Made by a program: the position numbers and the translations under genes
Origin: Craterostigma plantagineum
Lineage: Eukaryota; Streptophyta; Magnoliopsida; Lamiales; Linderniaceae
DNA length: 64,000 bases
Assembly: GCA_027422505.1 (NCBI GenBank)
Contig: JAPQWV010000002.1
Coordinates: 24,964,501-25,028,500, forward strand
Direction: 5' to 3'
Notes under the pieces: generated by a model
Told to the model about the DNA's origin: nothing
Database searches by the model: none
Seen by the model: only the letters and a program-made list of their open reading frames with translations
Part shown: piece after piece, positions 12,469 to 23,415 of the stretch
Position numbering within the stretch: the first letter of the stretch is position 1
How the letters are laid out: every line of letters starts with the position of its first letter

Positions 12469-15400
12469 TGGTACCCTCTGGTAAACCTCCTCTTGCCAGT
12501 CCCCTCCACTAGCATTTCCAGTTTGCGCTGATTGATCTATGAAGTTACATAATGACTCTCATGAGTTGGATTAGTTACATGAATGTTTGATATAGACAAC
12601 ACACAGCAGCGCATTCTAACAAGACTTATTTCTCAGTTTTCTTCATCTTCCACAACATTACAGTTCATATAATAATTTTAGACAATTCTCATTATTCCAA
12701 ATAAAAGAACAAGCGAGAGCAGGCAGTATCTCCCAAGTAATATCTCGTTCTCTTCATGTTAATCAAGGCAGAAACACAATTACAAGAAAAACCATTGATA
12801 TGCTGTATTATAAAGACTTACTGGCTGATGGATCCGGCACCAGTCTTTGGGTTTGCAATAACTGCTTCTGCTGATCGATCGTGGTTTGTTGCTGAAGCAA
12901 GGGAGCACCAGATGACTGAACCCTTTGTTGCATGTCTTTCTGTAGCCCCTGGTGTTGCAAAGGCAATTGTTGTTGCATTTGGCCCGGCTGAGATTGGAAC
13001 TGTGATGCCATCTGCTGCTGTACTGGCTGTGACTGAGGTTGCTGAGATTGATTCTGTAACATATTTCCAGTGTTCTGCTGTGGTTGCTGTTGTACCGAAA
13101 CCTTAGAGTGCTGTAAGGTGGCATTACCATGCTGAATCCCACCCATTTGCTGTGGTTGAAAGTTGGAGAGGTTTGCTTGACCGCCTATTTGCTGTTGATT
13201 CATGTTCGATAGGTTGTTCTGCTGAACATTCGACTGCTGCTGATGCAAATTCTGAAGGGTATTTTGCTGGTGAATTGTGCGCTGCTGCTGCCCGCCAGAG
13301 CCGTTCTGCTGAGAAATCAGTCTTTGCTGTTGTTGATGTGCCTGCGGTGCATCGAGCATGCTGTTTGGTTGTCCAATGAGCTGACTCTGTTGAATGTTCC
13401 CCACATTTGGATGATGGCCCATTAGCTGTTGTTGCTGCTGCTGTAGAGACATCATAGAATGCTGAGGCATCGAGCCTTGCTGATGCTGCTGTTGCCTCAC
13501 AGATTGTGATTGCTGCTGAAGCATAGACTGATTTGATTGCTGCTGAAGGATAGGTTGGTTCGGTTGCTGCTGAACAGAGGACTGTTGACTCGGTTGCAGA
13601 GTAGATGGGTTCGGCATTTGCCTTAAAGAAGGTTGCATAAGAGCTTGTTGAGAGGATTGTAGTGCATTTGGTTGCAGAAGGTTTTGTTGTGTCTGCTGTT
13701 GTGACTGCTGCTGGATCTGAGATTGCATCATGGATTGAGAGACGTTGCCCTGTTGAAATTTTTGCTTCAAAAGGTGTTGTTGCTGCTGTGGATTGTAAAG
13801 ATATTGCTGCGAATTCTGAGACTGTTGTTGCTGCTCCTGACCGACGATCTGCTGTGGCCTTCCTTGCATCTGTCTCTGTTGTGCGCCTTGACCCATAGAA
13901 GTCCCCGATGCATTCTGAGACATATTGGGCATGTTCTGTATGTTGTGCAGATTAGGATTCTGGACAGGGACACTAGGGATGGTACCCTGAGACATGCCAC
14001 CAACAGGAGGTGTCAAACCTGTAGAGTTTGGTGGCGCAATGTTGTTTTGGGATAACGGTTGTTGGCGAACCTGGGGTTGATTTGAACCCATTGTCATGGG
14101 CATTTGAGGGACCTGATTTTGCATCTGAGACAGTATTGTCTGAGAAGCTGCAGGACACATTTACAAGCACGAAGAGGGTATCCATTTAGAGTGAAAGGCG
14201 GAGACATAAATCAAAATCAAAGGAAGCATATTCAACATGAGGACAGAACATAGACTTTATTTACCTGGATCTGGTGGATTTATGCTGCTACTTGGAGCAT
14301 TAGCCTGGATGGGATTTGCCATTGGATTCTGGGATTTCGTCTCCATCGTAAGCATTTTCAAGGAAATTTTTCTTAAATAATCAGACTGCGAGAATAAATT
14401 AAAATACACTTAACTATAGTATAAAGGACTGGCAAATAAATAATATAGTCCAAATTTAGCATGCTACACGAACTTACTTGACTTGTTGCAGCAGAATATA
14501 TCTTTTCCTCAAACCTAAGAGCTATTTTCTTAAGTTCCTGCAGTCCCTCTGGTCCAGAAAAAGGGAGATGTCTCTTCAACGTCTCCATTCTGCCATTCAA
14601 AGGAGTCATATCGTCAAACATCAGATGATTGAAACAAAATTAGAGATAACAAGAGAATTGTTAATAGGGAACACATGCAATATCGTTAAGATCATCAAGG
14701 AATCGTGTAACAACCTGCAGAAATCAGTTTTGTTTGCGCTACATATCATTGAATACCCAAGATCAAATAAAAGATTATTTACAGCAGTCCGTACATCTTT
14801 CCTATGTTATGGAACCAGAATATAGTATTTATGAATTGGTCTAGCAAACATATTGGAACTAAAGTATGCTGCAAACACGAATCTTCAGAAAATGTAGATG
14901 TTGGTTAGACTGTAACATCACCGAACTTTTCATTAAACAGACTACTTTACATGCTGCAACATTCTAATTTGTGACAGCTCAAAATTCGGAATACGTTTAC
15001 TTTAACAGTTTAAATTTGTCTACTGACCATATAAAGCACATAACGACACTACAAATTCAGTGGGAAGATACAGGAGCAAAAGGGGAAGATTACAGATGAA
15101 TGGGTTAACGATACCAGTGATATCAATGTTAAAAAGCATAACGGAATTCGTATAGAATCTCTAGCTCGAAATAAAGATAGCTTCAGAGGATCCTAACAGT
15201 TAGGGGGTTACACTTAACAGCATCGTATATTAAGTTCCTTGCTTCGAATTATAGTGTTTCAACTATCATCATATCAGTCAGTTGACATCTTTGGCAATGC
15301 ACAGCATAAAGATTGGAAACCTAAAATTCCCAAGAAAAAATATGATCTGGGTCCTCAAATTGACGCATAATCAAACTTGCAATTTTATCAATGACTGCAC

Positions 15401-15620
15401 AAGAATATAAAATGATGAACCAAAGAAAGATCAACAGTAAAATGAGGATTGTTTGAGCGTCTCACATCTTGTTCACAATCCTGTGCCTCGAATCAGCCTG
15501 TAGTTGCGTCCTCCAATCGCCAACCTCCATTCCAGGAGCATTATTGGGAACTTCGCCGTTGTTGACCTGACCGGGAATCTGAACCTGACCTTGTGCTGCT
15601 CGCCAATCGTTGCCGTCCAT
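8857..15620 (-). CDS. MED15: Mediator of RNA polymerase II transcription subunit 15 (MED15a-like)
   Basis: Tail-module Mediator subunit linking transcription factors to RNA polymerase II in the nucleus. Eleven coding exons: 15620-15466, 14589-14478, 14385-14265, 14147-12822, 12536-12475, 12161-12087, 11775-10423, 10321-9977, 9520-9320, 9237-9149, 9061-8857. The sum is 4044 nt, 1347 aa, close to Arabidopsis MED15a. The N-terminal KIX domain ([17 protein letters not shown] then [20 protein letters not shown], about residues 37-90) is intact. Two long glutamine-rich exons follow. Then come a conserved [18 protein letters not shown] block and the C-terminal [20 protein letters not shown] and GTWEN motifs. 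A 5'UTR intron acceptor lies at 15635. The start is set by MDGNDWR just after it. Divergent with prefoldin 4. Confidence in identity is high; terminal exon borders are as expected. Confidence 0.95.
12420..12470. repeat. (AT)n(AG)n microsatellite in a MED15 intron
   Basis: A run of AT dinucleotides passes directly into about 12 AG dinucleotides, immediately beside the donor of the 12536-12475 exon. On the coding strand the donor is followed within a few bases by a (CT)n(AT)n tract. Confidence 0.95.
14590..15465 (-). other. MED15 first coding intron, no other feature
   Basis: Long intron between the two KIX-encoding exons. It reads as unique AT-rich sequence, and I see no transposon ends, RNA gene or conserved frame in it. 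Confidence 0.7.
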
Positions 15621-16186
15621 TTCAACTGTCGTGCTCTGCAAAATCACACAAAAGGAATCAAAAAAATGAAACACAATGAACTTAAACCTAAATAACACAA
15701 TACTAATCACGAAATTGAATACATGAATGATGAAATGATCAAGGCAAGTCGAATTTCAGAAATTCGCGTTCAACTGATTCTAGCTGCCATGGTTAGGGGT
15801 TGACTGAAGTTGACCTTCGTAGCTTGAGCGATTCCGTAAGCCTTCGCCGGCGATGATAACAATGTTCATATGGAGATCATCGATGCCGTAATTTTATCAG
15901 TCTAATGGACTTGAAAGAGTTATTGTTAGGAAGCGTGTAGAAATTGCTGACTGAAATTAAGATCGATTTGGGTTGCTGTAATCTGTACGTACGTATGTCG
16001 GACGTTACGCAACAAATTGCAAATAACTCCTTTAGTTATAAACTTTTTACTGTAAGGCGCTTTTCCTCGAAACATTACATTTAGCACCAATATTCCGCTG
16101 GATACATTACGATCTCATCCCCAGCTAAATTTCATAGCTAAAACGCTTTTCCTCGCAATCCTAATCCAACCCTAGTTCGTTATACA
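15621..16186. promoter_or_regulatory. Divergent promoter region MED15 / PFD4
   Basis: Only 566 bp separate the MED15 start codon (minus strand) from the PFD4 start codon (plus strand). This interval must hold both 5'UTRs, including a MED15 5'UTR intron ending at 15636, and both promoters. I found no convincing TATA box for either gene. This is an inference from spacing, not from recognised elements. Confidence 0.6.
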
Positions 16187-17458
16187 ATGCAGCAGGTGAG
16201 TCGAAGATCTCTAATACAAATTCAGTTCGTTTTGCTCGAATTTCATTAATTTTCTTTTTTCTTTTAATGAAATGCGAAGGCTGGATCATCTGGGTCGGAG
16301 GCTGAGGTGACGTGGGAGGATCAGCAGAATATCAACAAGTTTGGGAGATTGAACAATCGGCTTCACGAGTTGGAAGATGAAATAAAGGCAGCAAAGGTAG
16401 TGATTTTGGCTAAAGCACTTCCATTGTTTGACTTGAGATGGGACTCTCTTTGTATGCCTTTTTTTTCTCTTAAAGTTCATCTCTTGGTTATGTAGCCTCC
16501 ATTGCCGTACTAATCTGTTCTTTGTTCGGGTGGTCATTTGGGTTTGAAGTTGAGATTTTTTTTTAGTACTTCGATTGGTCAAACTGCGGTGCATTTCTAT
16601 GTAAATTGGATAATGCTGATAAGATAGTCATGATTTGGTCTTACTCTCTTGGCTGAATTGAAATTCGAGCTTCATGGAAATCGTAGTAGAAATAGAATCT
16701 TGTAAGATTGCTTTGCTTGATGAAATAGAAGCTCATAGTCAATCCTTTTTCCTGTAAGATTGGTGCAAACTGATTCTTGGTGAATTGTACGGTACAACTA
16801 GCTCCTTTTCGAATGGAGTAAAATAGTACGAGAGAATCAGACTTAGAATGAGTAATTTAGCATGCTGCTAAAGCAGCATATTGAGGGTTTTGTTCTTGAA
16901 TTTTCACACCCAGAGTAGACGATTCTTCTTCCATGGAAAAATCATGCTTGGAATCAGAATAGATCTCTTTTTATGGGTAAAGTCAAAAGTCATGCCATGC
17001 CCGAGTTTTCGTGAGAGTCCCAATGTCATTCTCCTTTTATTCGTCTCCTTCAACAGAAGATTATCAGCCCTTAACATTGTCGTATCCCATTAATCCATTA
17101 AGAAACTAATATCAAAACATATGTTTGCTTAAACCTCGACATAACCCATTAACCTCTGCTTCTTTTCCTAACATAGTCAAAAACATATTACTGTCAGGAA
17201 ACTAATGAGAGCCTCGAGGACGCAGGCAATGAGCTGATTCTAACCGATGAAGACATCGTTCGCTTTCAAATTGGGGAAGTCTTCGCCCACGTGCCTAAGG
17301 ATGAAGTTGAGATGAGGCTTGAAAGCATGAAAGAAGCGACGGGCGTGAATCTGCAGAAACTCGAGGAGGAGAAGGAATCCATAGTCACTCAAATGGCCGA
17401 GTTGAAGAAGATCTTGTACGGAAAGTTCAAGGATTCAATCAATTTGGAAGAGGACTAG
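16187..17458 (+). CDS. PFD4: Prefoldin subunit 4
   Basis: Subunit of the hexameric prefoldin co-chaperone that hands unfolded actin and tubulin to the cytosolic CCT chaperonin. Three exons: 16187-16195 (only MQQ), 16280-16396, 17198-17458. They sum to 387 nt, 128 aa, the usual family size. The two coiled-coil arms are visible as [20 protein letters not shown] and [20 protein letters not shown]. Between them is the beta-hairpin part ([20 protein letters not shown]). The tiny first exon fixes the start because it leaves phase 0. Head-to-head with MED15. Confidence 0.95.
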
Positions 17459-17668
17459 TGAAAGAATTTGCAGTATTTGAATGAAGTTTCCTTTCTATGA
17501 TGTCGTTACTGTTGCTTTGCTTAAGACCGCTATACAATCTGACACTATTTTTCGATTTGCATCTTAAATTTTGCGTAAATTTAGTATAACTCAGGAGTCA
17601 ACCTAGGACAAGAAGAGTTTTCCAGCCTTCAACTCCTCAAGTCAGGAAGTGGGAATAGCAGGCAATCG

Positions 17669-18115
17669 ATGACTTTCGATGAAAGATTGCGTAACGCTAG
17701 ATCTCGGTCTCTTCGGGGTTCCATCTCACTCTATTTCGGCCCGAAGCCGATAGGAAGCAATGCTTCAAGTCGTTCTCGATCGATTTTATCTTTGATTGTT
17801 TTGAAAAGTCTTTCTCACTGTTCAGAAAAGTGGAGCTTTCGATCAAGATCTTTCCCCCGTTTGAGCTCTCATTTTTTATTATTCTCAAAGGAAAAGATTA
17901 TTCTCTTTACCAAACATATGCGGATCCAATCACGATCCTATAATAAAAACAAGAGATCTTTCTCGATCAATCCCTTTGCCCCTTATTCTTCGAGAATCAG
18001 AAAGGTCCTTTTCAAGTTTGAATTTGTTCATTTGGAATCTGGGTTCTTATACTTCATTTTGATTGTTTCCAAATTTCTTTTTCCCTCTCTTTTTTTTTTA
18101 TATCATTCCTCTTAG
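17669..18115 (+). other. Uncharacterised open frame, 148 codons
   Basis: An ATG-started frame rich in Ser, Arg and Phe (SRSLRGSISLYFGPKPIGSN near the start, a hydrophobic C-terminus). I do not recognise a family. Its composition resembles plant mitochondrial open frames, so an organelle-to-nucleus transfer is possible, but I cannot show it. It starts about 210 bp after the PFD4 stop and could also simply be 3' flank. Probably not a functional nuclear gene. Confidence 0.25.
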
Positions 18116-18224
18116 ATTTGAGTTTTCGGAACCATTTTGTTTTGGTTCTTCTCCACATTCTGACCGGGCGAGACAGAAATTTTCCTATCTAAATGCTATA
18201 TATACATAAATACACATTTGCATA

Positions 18225-18520
18225 AAACTTGTAATTCAGTACTCTAGCAGTGTTTTTTTTATGTAGGTACTTGTTAGAATAAATTTTATGCACATAGGTA
18301 CATGATCCGCCGCAGGTACGCCATATAACACATTAGGAACCATATAGCAACGTACCGTTGTATGTAATTCGTTGATAAAATGGTACGTCATACACATTAA
18401 GGTACCATATAGTATAGGGTACCGTATAAACGCGTGACGTAGTGCGCAATATACACATAAAAAGGTACGTCAAGATTGAGAAAATTGGTACAAATAGTAA
18501 AATGGATACTTATCCGTAAA
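18225..18520. repeat. GTAC-rich relic sequence
   Basis: Non-coding sequence with many GGTAC, GGTACC and GGTACGT motifs at short intervals (for example 18297, 18316, 18351, 18382, 18401, 18417). The same style occurs inside the MULE at 44-52.7 kb, especially 47.9-48.6 kb. It may be a fragment of that transposon family. Confidence 0.4.
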
Positions 18521-18626
18521 AAATTTTGACATATGTACTTATTTGTGGGTATTTTTTTAGACGTCACTATCTAAATCAAGTCAAAAACATTTCACAATAC
18601 AGAAAACTCGTCGTATATAAATAGTA

Positions 18627-18860
18627 CTCCCTCCGTCCCGGTAATATATGGACATTTGGGATTGGGTTCGGTTTTTAAGAAATATAATATTTTAATAGTA
18701 TAGAGGAAGAAAAGTGTATGTGTGTGGCACGTCTTTTAAGAATATTTAATGTTATTATATTGATTGTGTGTGATAGTTTTTTACTGAATATGGAAATGTA
18801 TAAAAGATAGTGGGACGCCCGATTTGGTAAAATGTACAAAAGTTACCGGGATGGAGGGAG
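18627..18860. mobile_element. Stowaway MITE (Tc1/mariner)
   Basis: Terminal inverted repeats CTCCCTCCGTCCC...GGGATGGAGGGAG flanked by TA target duplications (18625-18626 and 18861-18862). It is 234 bp without coding capacity. Its right end lies only 59 bp before the TatA start codon, so it is probably part of that gene's promoter or 5'UTR. Confidence 0.96.
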
Positions 18861-18919
18861 TAGATATTATCTTCGCCGAACCCATCAAATTACCAGCAAA
18901 GAGAAGCTTCAAGTGTTAA

Positions 18920-19928
18920 ATGGCGAAGACCATGTCATCGGCGAAGATCCCACCAACTCTCATTTTATCAATATCAAGAAAATCCAAACCCCTCTCTTCC
19001 TCCAACTCTGTTTTCTTCAGCTGCAAATCCACGAATTTTAATGGGCTTCAGATGGGTCGTCCCAGAAAGTCCGACGGCAACGACCGGAGACGGCGAGGCA
19101 TGTCGTGCACTTGCCTCTTCGGCCTCGGCGTTCCTGAGCTCGTGGTCATCGCCGGCGTGGCGGCGCTAGTGTTCGGACCGAAGAAGTTGCCGGAGGTGGG
19201 TCGGAGCATTGGGAAAACTGTCAAGAGCTTCCAACAGGTATGTAAAGAATCAATCTTTATCACACTTTACATAGTTAAAGAATCAATATTTATCCTTCTT
19301 TACATTGTTAAAGAATCAATCTTTGTCCCCTTTACATTGTTAAAGAATCAATCTTTATCCTCTTTACATTGTTTTTTCTCTCTGGGAGTTTTAAGGGTTT
19401 GTTTTATTTGATTTGAGCTTTTTGGGTGTGGTTAGAAATTTGGGCTATTAAATTCAGATGCTACAACCAACTGTAGTTCGATTATAGCAAAGCATTTAAA
19501 TATCAAAACACAAAAGGGAAATCTTGAAATGGCCCCATGGCTTGACTCGACTAATAATTAAAAGACGTTTGAATGCGAAAATTCCAGCCCAGGGACGATT
19601 GGAGTTGTCAATGTGTTGATATGAATGATAAGGAACATTGATATGCTAGTGCAAAGTGTAGGCTTTCATTGCTGTCCTAATAGCAAGAGTGATGTGGAGA
19701 GGAGAGCTGAGGTGGTTTTCTTCGCTCGGTTTGAGATGAATCTGATCTTAGATGTTTTCTTGAAGTAACACTACTTTCTTCACGTTTTCTTGCTTCTAGG
19801 CTGCAAAAGAGTTTGAATCAGAGTTGAAGAAGGATGGTGAATCTTCTGCTGATACTTCGAATGATGAGATCATCTCTGAAGAGGAGAAAAAAGACGACGC
19901 AAAATTCTCGAGCGTGAAAGAAACCTAA
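18920..19928 (+). CDS. TATA: Sec-independent protein translocase subunit TatA (Tha4), chloroplast
   Basis: Pore-forming component of the thylakoid twin-arginine translocase, which carries folded proteins across the thylakoid membrane using the proton gradient. Two exons, 18920-19237 and 19800-19928, give 148 aa. The first about 60 residues are a Ser/Arg/Lys-rich transit peptide. Next come the single membrane segment LFGLGVPELVVIAGVAALVF, with the essential Glu after Pro, and the FGPKKLPEVGRSIGKTVKSF hinge and amphipathic helix. Exon 2 encodes the acidic stromal tail. The PELVV/FGPKKLPEVGR pattern fits Tha4 rather than Hcf106. The intron holds a four-copy minisatellite, and a Stowaway MITE ends 59 bp upstream. 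Confidence 0.95.
19244..19376. repeat. 33-bp minisatellite, four copies, in the TatA intron
   Basis: Four head-to-tail copies of an AAAGAATCAATCTTTATCC...TTTACATTGTT unit of about 32-33 bp, with a few substitutions. They start a few bases inside the 5' splice site. Confidence 0.93.
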
Positions 19929-20035
19929 GCCATGTTTGATCTTCATTTAGCTGTAGTTCACTCCCACTTGTGAGGTTTTGCTTTGGATAGTGTTGCGTCA
20001 TTGTGTGAGGCAATTGTCTTTCCCCTTTCCATTAT

Positions 20036-21038
20036 GGGTTAATTCCTTATCAGTCCCTCTCAAAGTTTAAACTTCCTCTTAAATACCACTCGAATTATTT
20101 CTTCCTTATAAGTACCTATCTGAAAATTTATTCCTCTGCAATACCTAAAAAGGTCTTTTCACCGTTAAAAAGACGAAAATACCCCTGTCTCACATATTCC
20201 ATTGAAGTTGAATAAATTATTTCACATGAATTATACCAACAAAACTTATTATTATGCCAATAAAATTGAAATTATACCAGAAACTTATAGAAATTATACC
20301 AAATGTTCGAACATTATACTAAGTTATTATAATTCGAATTTTATAAAATGAAATTGGACATTATACCAACTGATTATGCTATTATAATAGAAATTATGTT
20401 GTTTTCGTAATTATACCAATAAATAAAGGTATTATAATTTATACAAAAAAATTAGGCATTATATCAACTGATTTTGCTATTATACCAGAAATTGAGGAGA
20501 TTATACCATCTATTTTCGTTATTATACCAATAAATATTGTTATTTTAATTTTATAGAGCGAAATTGAATTATATACCAACTAATGTTTGCAATTATACCA
20601 TAAATTGTGGAAAATATACCATACATTATCGTTATTATACCATCTATCTCAGTTATTATACCAAAAAATAAGTTATTTTAATTTTGTACAGCAAAATTTG
20701 AGATTATACCAACTAATTTTGTTATTATACCAGAAACTGAGTAAATTATACCATCTGTTTATTAGGTTCAATTCTGTTGGTATAATAACGATAACAGTTG
20801 GTATAATTTTCAATTTAACATTATTTTGTTGGTATAATGAGAATAACAGTTGGTATAATAAGCAGAATAGTTGGTATGATGCCCAATTTAATATCGGAAA
20901 GGGTATTTCCGTCCGTTCACTGTTTAGGGGTATTAAACACACAGCTTTTTGCAGATGGGTACTTAACAGGAAGATTTTTTCGTATGGATACTGAACAGGA
21001 AGTTAAGTTTCTGACAGGATCTGATAAGGAATTTACCC
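20036..21038. mobile_element. TTATACC-repeat DNA element with long inverted ends, copy 2
   Basis: Begins GGGTTAATTCCTTATCAGTCC and ends with the inverted match (GGATCTGATAAGGAATTTACCC). Inner matches include 'cttcctcttaaatacc' against 'ggatactgaacaggaag', and 'aaaagacgaaaatacccc' against 'aagggtatttccgtcc'. The core is made of TTATACCA units turning to TGGTATAA in the right third. It is the same family as the element at 5060-7753 but uninterrupted. I see no clear target duplication. It lies between the TatA and ribose-phosphate isomerase genes. Confidence 0.8.
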
Positions 21039-21220
21039 TTTTATTTATTTAATTGACAACTCTCCCAATCCTTTTTGTCCAATATTCCCTGATCAAGCCC
21101 AAACATCGAACACACAAAATCGAGCCATTATCTGATCAGTGAATGAATCATCTCACACTGCTAACCACCACCACCTAATCAATCCTCTCTACTCTGCTCT
21201 ATCCCCCACCTGCAAAACCA

Positions 21221-22454
21221 ATGGCCGCCGCCGCCGCCTTATCTTTCAACTCTCCGACCAGCAACATCGCGCTTCCCCGCAGGGCCCACGTCCGACGGAA
21301 GAACTTCACCGCAATCAAGTGCTTCTCGGCGCCAGTCGTCACCCAAGACGAGCTCAAGAAGCTCGCCGCCGAAAAGGCCGTGGAGTACGTGAAATCCGGC
21401 ATGGTCCTCGGCCTTGGGACGGGCTCCACCGCCGCGTTCGTCGTCGACAAGATCGGCGAGCTCCTCAAGAGCGGCGAGCTTTCAGACATCGTCGGAATTC
21501 CCACGTCGAAGAGGACGCAAGAACAAGCGGCTTCCCTAGGGATTCCACTCGCCACGTTAGGCACCCACCCACGCCTCGATCTAGCCATCGACGGCGCCGA
21601 CGAGGTTGACCCAAACCTCGACCTCGTCAAGGGCAGAGGCGGGGCTTTGTTGAGGGAGAAGATGGTCGAGGCAGCGTCTGATAAGTTCGTGGTGGTCGTT
21701 GATGATTCTAAATTGGTGTTGGGTCTTGGTAAATTGGTGTTTCGATCTTTATTTGTTCTGATTAAGTCTGTGACATAAGAATGCCTGGTTCTAAATTGGC
21801 ATTCTGACTTCTGCTTATTGGTCACATCAAAGTTAAAGAAACTTGGTATTTTGACGGAGAAAGAGTTTGCCTTTCTTGTTCTTTCTATAATTTTATAGAT
21901 GGCAGAGGTCATAATTCGTAAATTCTTGGTCATCATTGATGATTCAATTGATTGTGGGTTATGATCGAGGCAAGAAACCGTACTTAGGAGTGTGGATATG
22001 ATTAACCCTATTTGTTAACTGTGTACCTTTGTTGACGGCTGGTCCTATAGCAGAAATCTGGCGAAAAGTTTATATCTGGCGAAAAATTCGTGGTGAGTAG
22101 CACTAAGAATCTAATTCTAACATAAACCTATTTCATTACATAGGTGGTTCTGGGCTTGCAATGCCAGTCGAGGTTGTCCCGTTCTGCTGGGAATACAATC
22201 TGAATAGATTGAAAGATCTGTTCAAGGAAGATTGTGAGGCGAAGCTGAGATTAGACGGCGATGGCAAGCCTTATGTCACTGATAATTCGAATTACATTGT
22301 CGATTTGTACTTTAAGACTCCAATCAAAGACTCTGAGGGCGCTGGGAGAGAGATATCGAAATTGGGAGGAGTCGTCGAGCACGGTTTGTTCCTAAACATG
22401 ACGACAGCTGTGATTGTTGCTGGCGGCAATGGCGTCACTGTTCAGACCAAGTGA
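21221..22454 (+). CDS. RPI3: Ribose-5-phosphate isomerase A, chloroplast (RPI3-like)
   Basis: Interconverts ribose 5-phosphate and ribulose 5-phosphate in the Calvin cycle and pentose phosphate pathway. Two exons, 21221-21728 and 22144-22454, give 272 aa. The N-terminal ~35 residues are an Ala/Ser/Arg-rich transit peptide. Catalytic landmarks: substrate loop MVLGLGTGSTAA, the DGADEVDP acidic pair, and KGRGGALLREK with the Lys and the catalytic Glu. A GGSGLAMPVEV block follows, its first Gly codon split by the intron. The end is VEHGLFLNMTTAVIVAG. The first exon is markedly GC-rich compared with its surroundings, as is common for plastid-targeted 5' exons. The intron donor is GTAAAT. Confidence 0.95.
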
Positions 22455-23415
22455 TATCGAATCACCGTTTTCTTTTTCGTTCTTGTTTCTTCCTTACTCA
22501 TTCGACGGTACGATGTTTTTCTCTTTTTTTTGGGTGTATTGATTGTGTTGTGATATTATGACATGAAGAAAGATGTAAGAAATGTTGGATAGGTGGGCTG
22601 TAATAATCTTCTCCCACAGTTGAAAAGTAATGCTTGTTTCACTTATGTCTATTTCGATATAAAAATCGGGTTTTTGTTTATTATGTGATATGTGAGGACA
22701 AAGAAAGACGATAAAATGGAGACCAGAATCTATCACTATAATATCCATAAGCATAAGCTGTAGTGTAGTAAACACGTCCACAAACTGCAACCTCAAAGAT
22801 AGTCAAATTATGTCGATGTCTCTCCATATCTGCAATGTGTTCGGACATGGAAGGAGTTGGGCAAGTGATTAAGATAAGAGGATTATAAGTAGGCTTCAAT
22901 CATCTCTAATAACTACTTAGGTCCACATACAGCTGCAAGAATACTAAATGCTGTTTGAAGGGCAGTTAAGTCACTTCTCATTCAGTTGCTTAAGCTTCAA
23001 TGCATCCATCCAAAAGACTAGTTTTTTTTTTTTTGGACAAGGAAAAGCTGGAATTTTTTCATTATTTATGTGAACGTGATGCTTACACTTATCCTTTCCT
23101 ACGCTTCATACTTTATGTTGTAAGCATGCAATCGCCTTGCCAAGAAGTAATATCTTCGTTCAGGTGCTGCTTTTTGGTCTATTTATCTTAGAGCTCTCTA
23201 TCGCCTTGACGATGAGAAATCATCCCATGCACCGTGTTTGATGAAATGTGTAGGAGAAGTTTCTTTTTTTTTTTTCATACTTATGCTATTGAGGAATTAC
23301 TAATACTTGTATATGCTGTTCATTATTTGGCTTGGTGTTTCTCTAGTTGGCTCTCGAATCTTACGTATTTGCATATAAAAGAGTGGCGAAACTATTGAAG
23401 TAGGCAAGAAAAAAG
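22455..23415. other. Intergenic RPI3 - PHOT2, no gene seen
   Basis: Contains the RPI3 3'UTR and presumably the PHOT2 promoter and 5'UTR. I searched it for the missing N-terminal exon of PHOT2 and saw none that I could support. No transposon ends or RNA genes were recognised. Confidence 0.5.
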
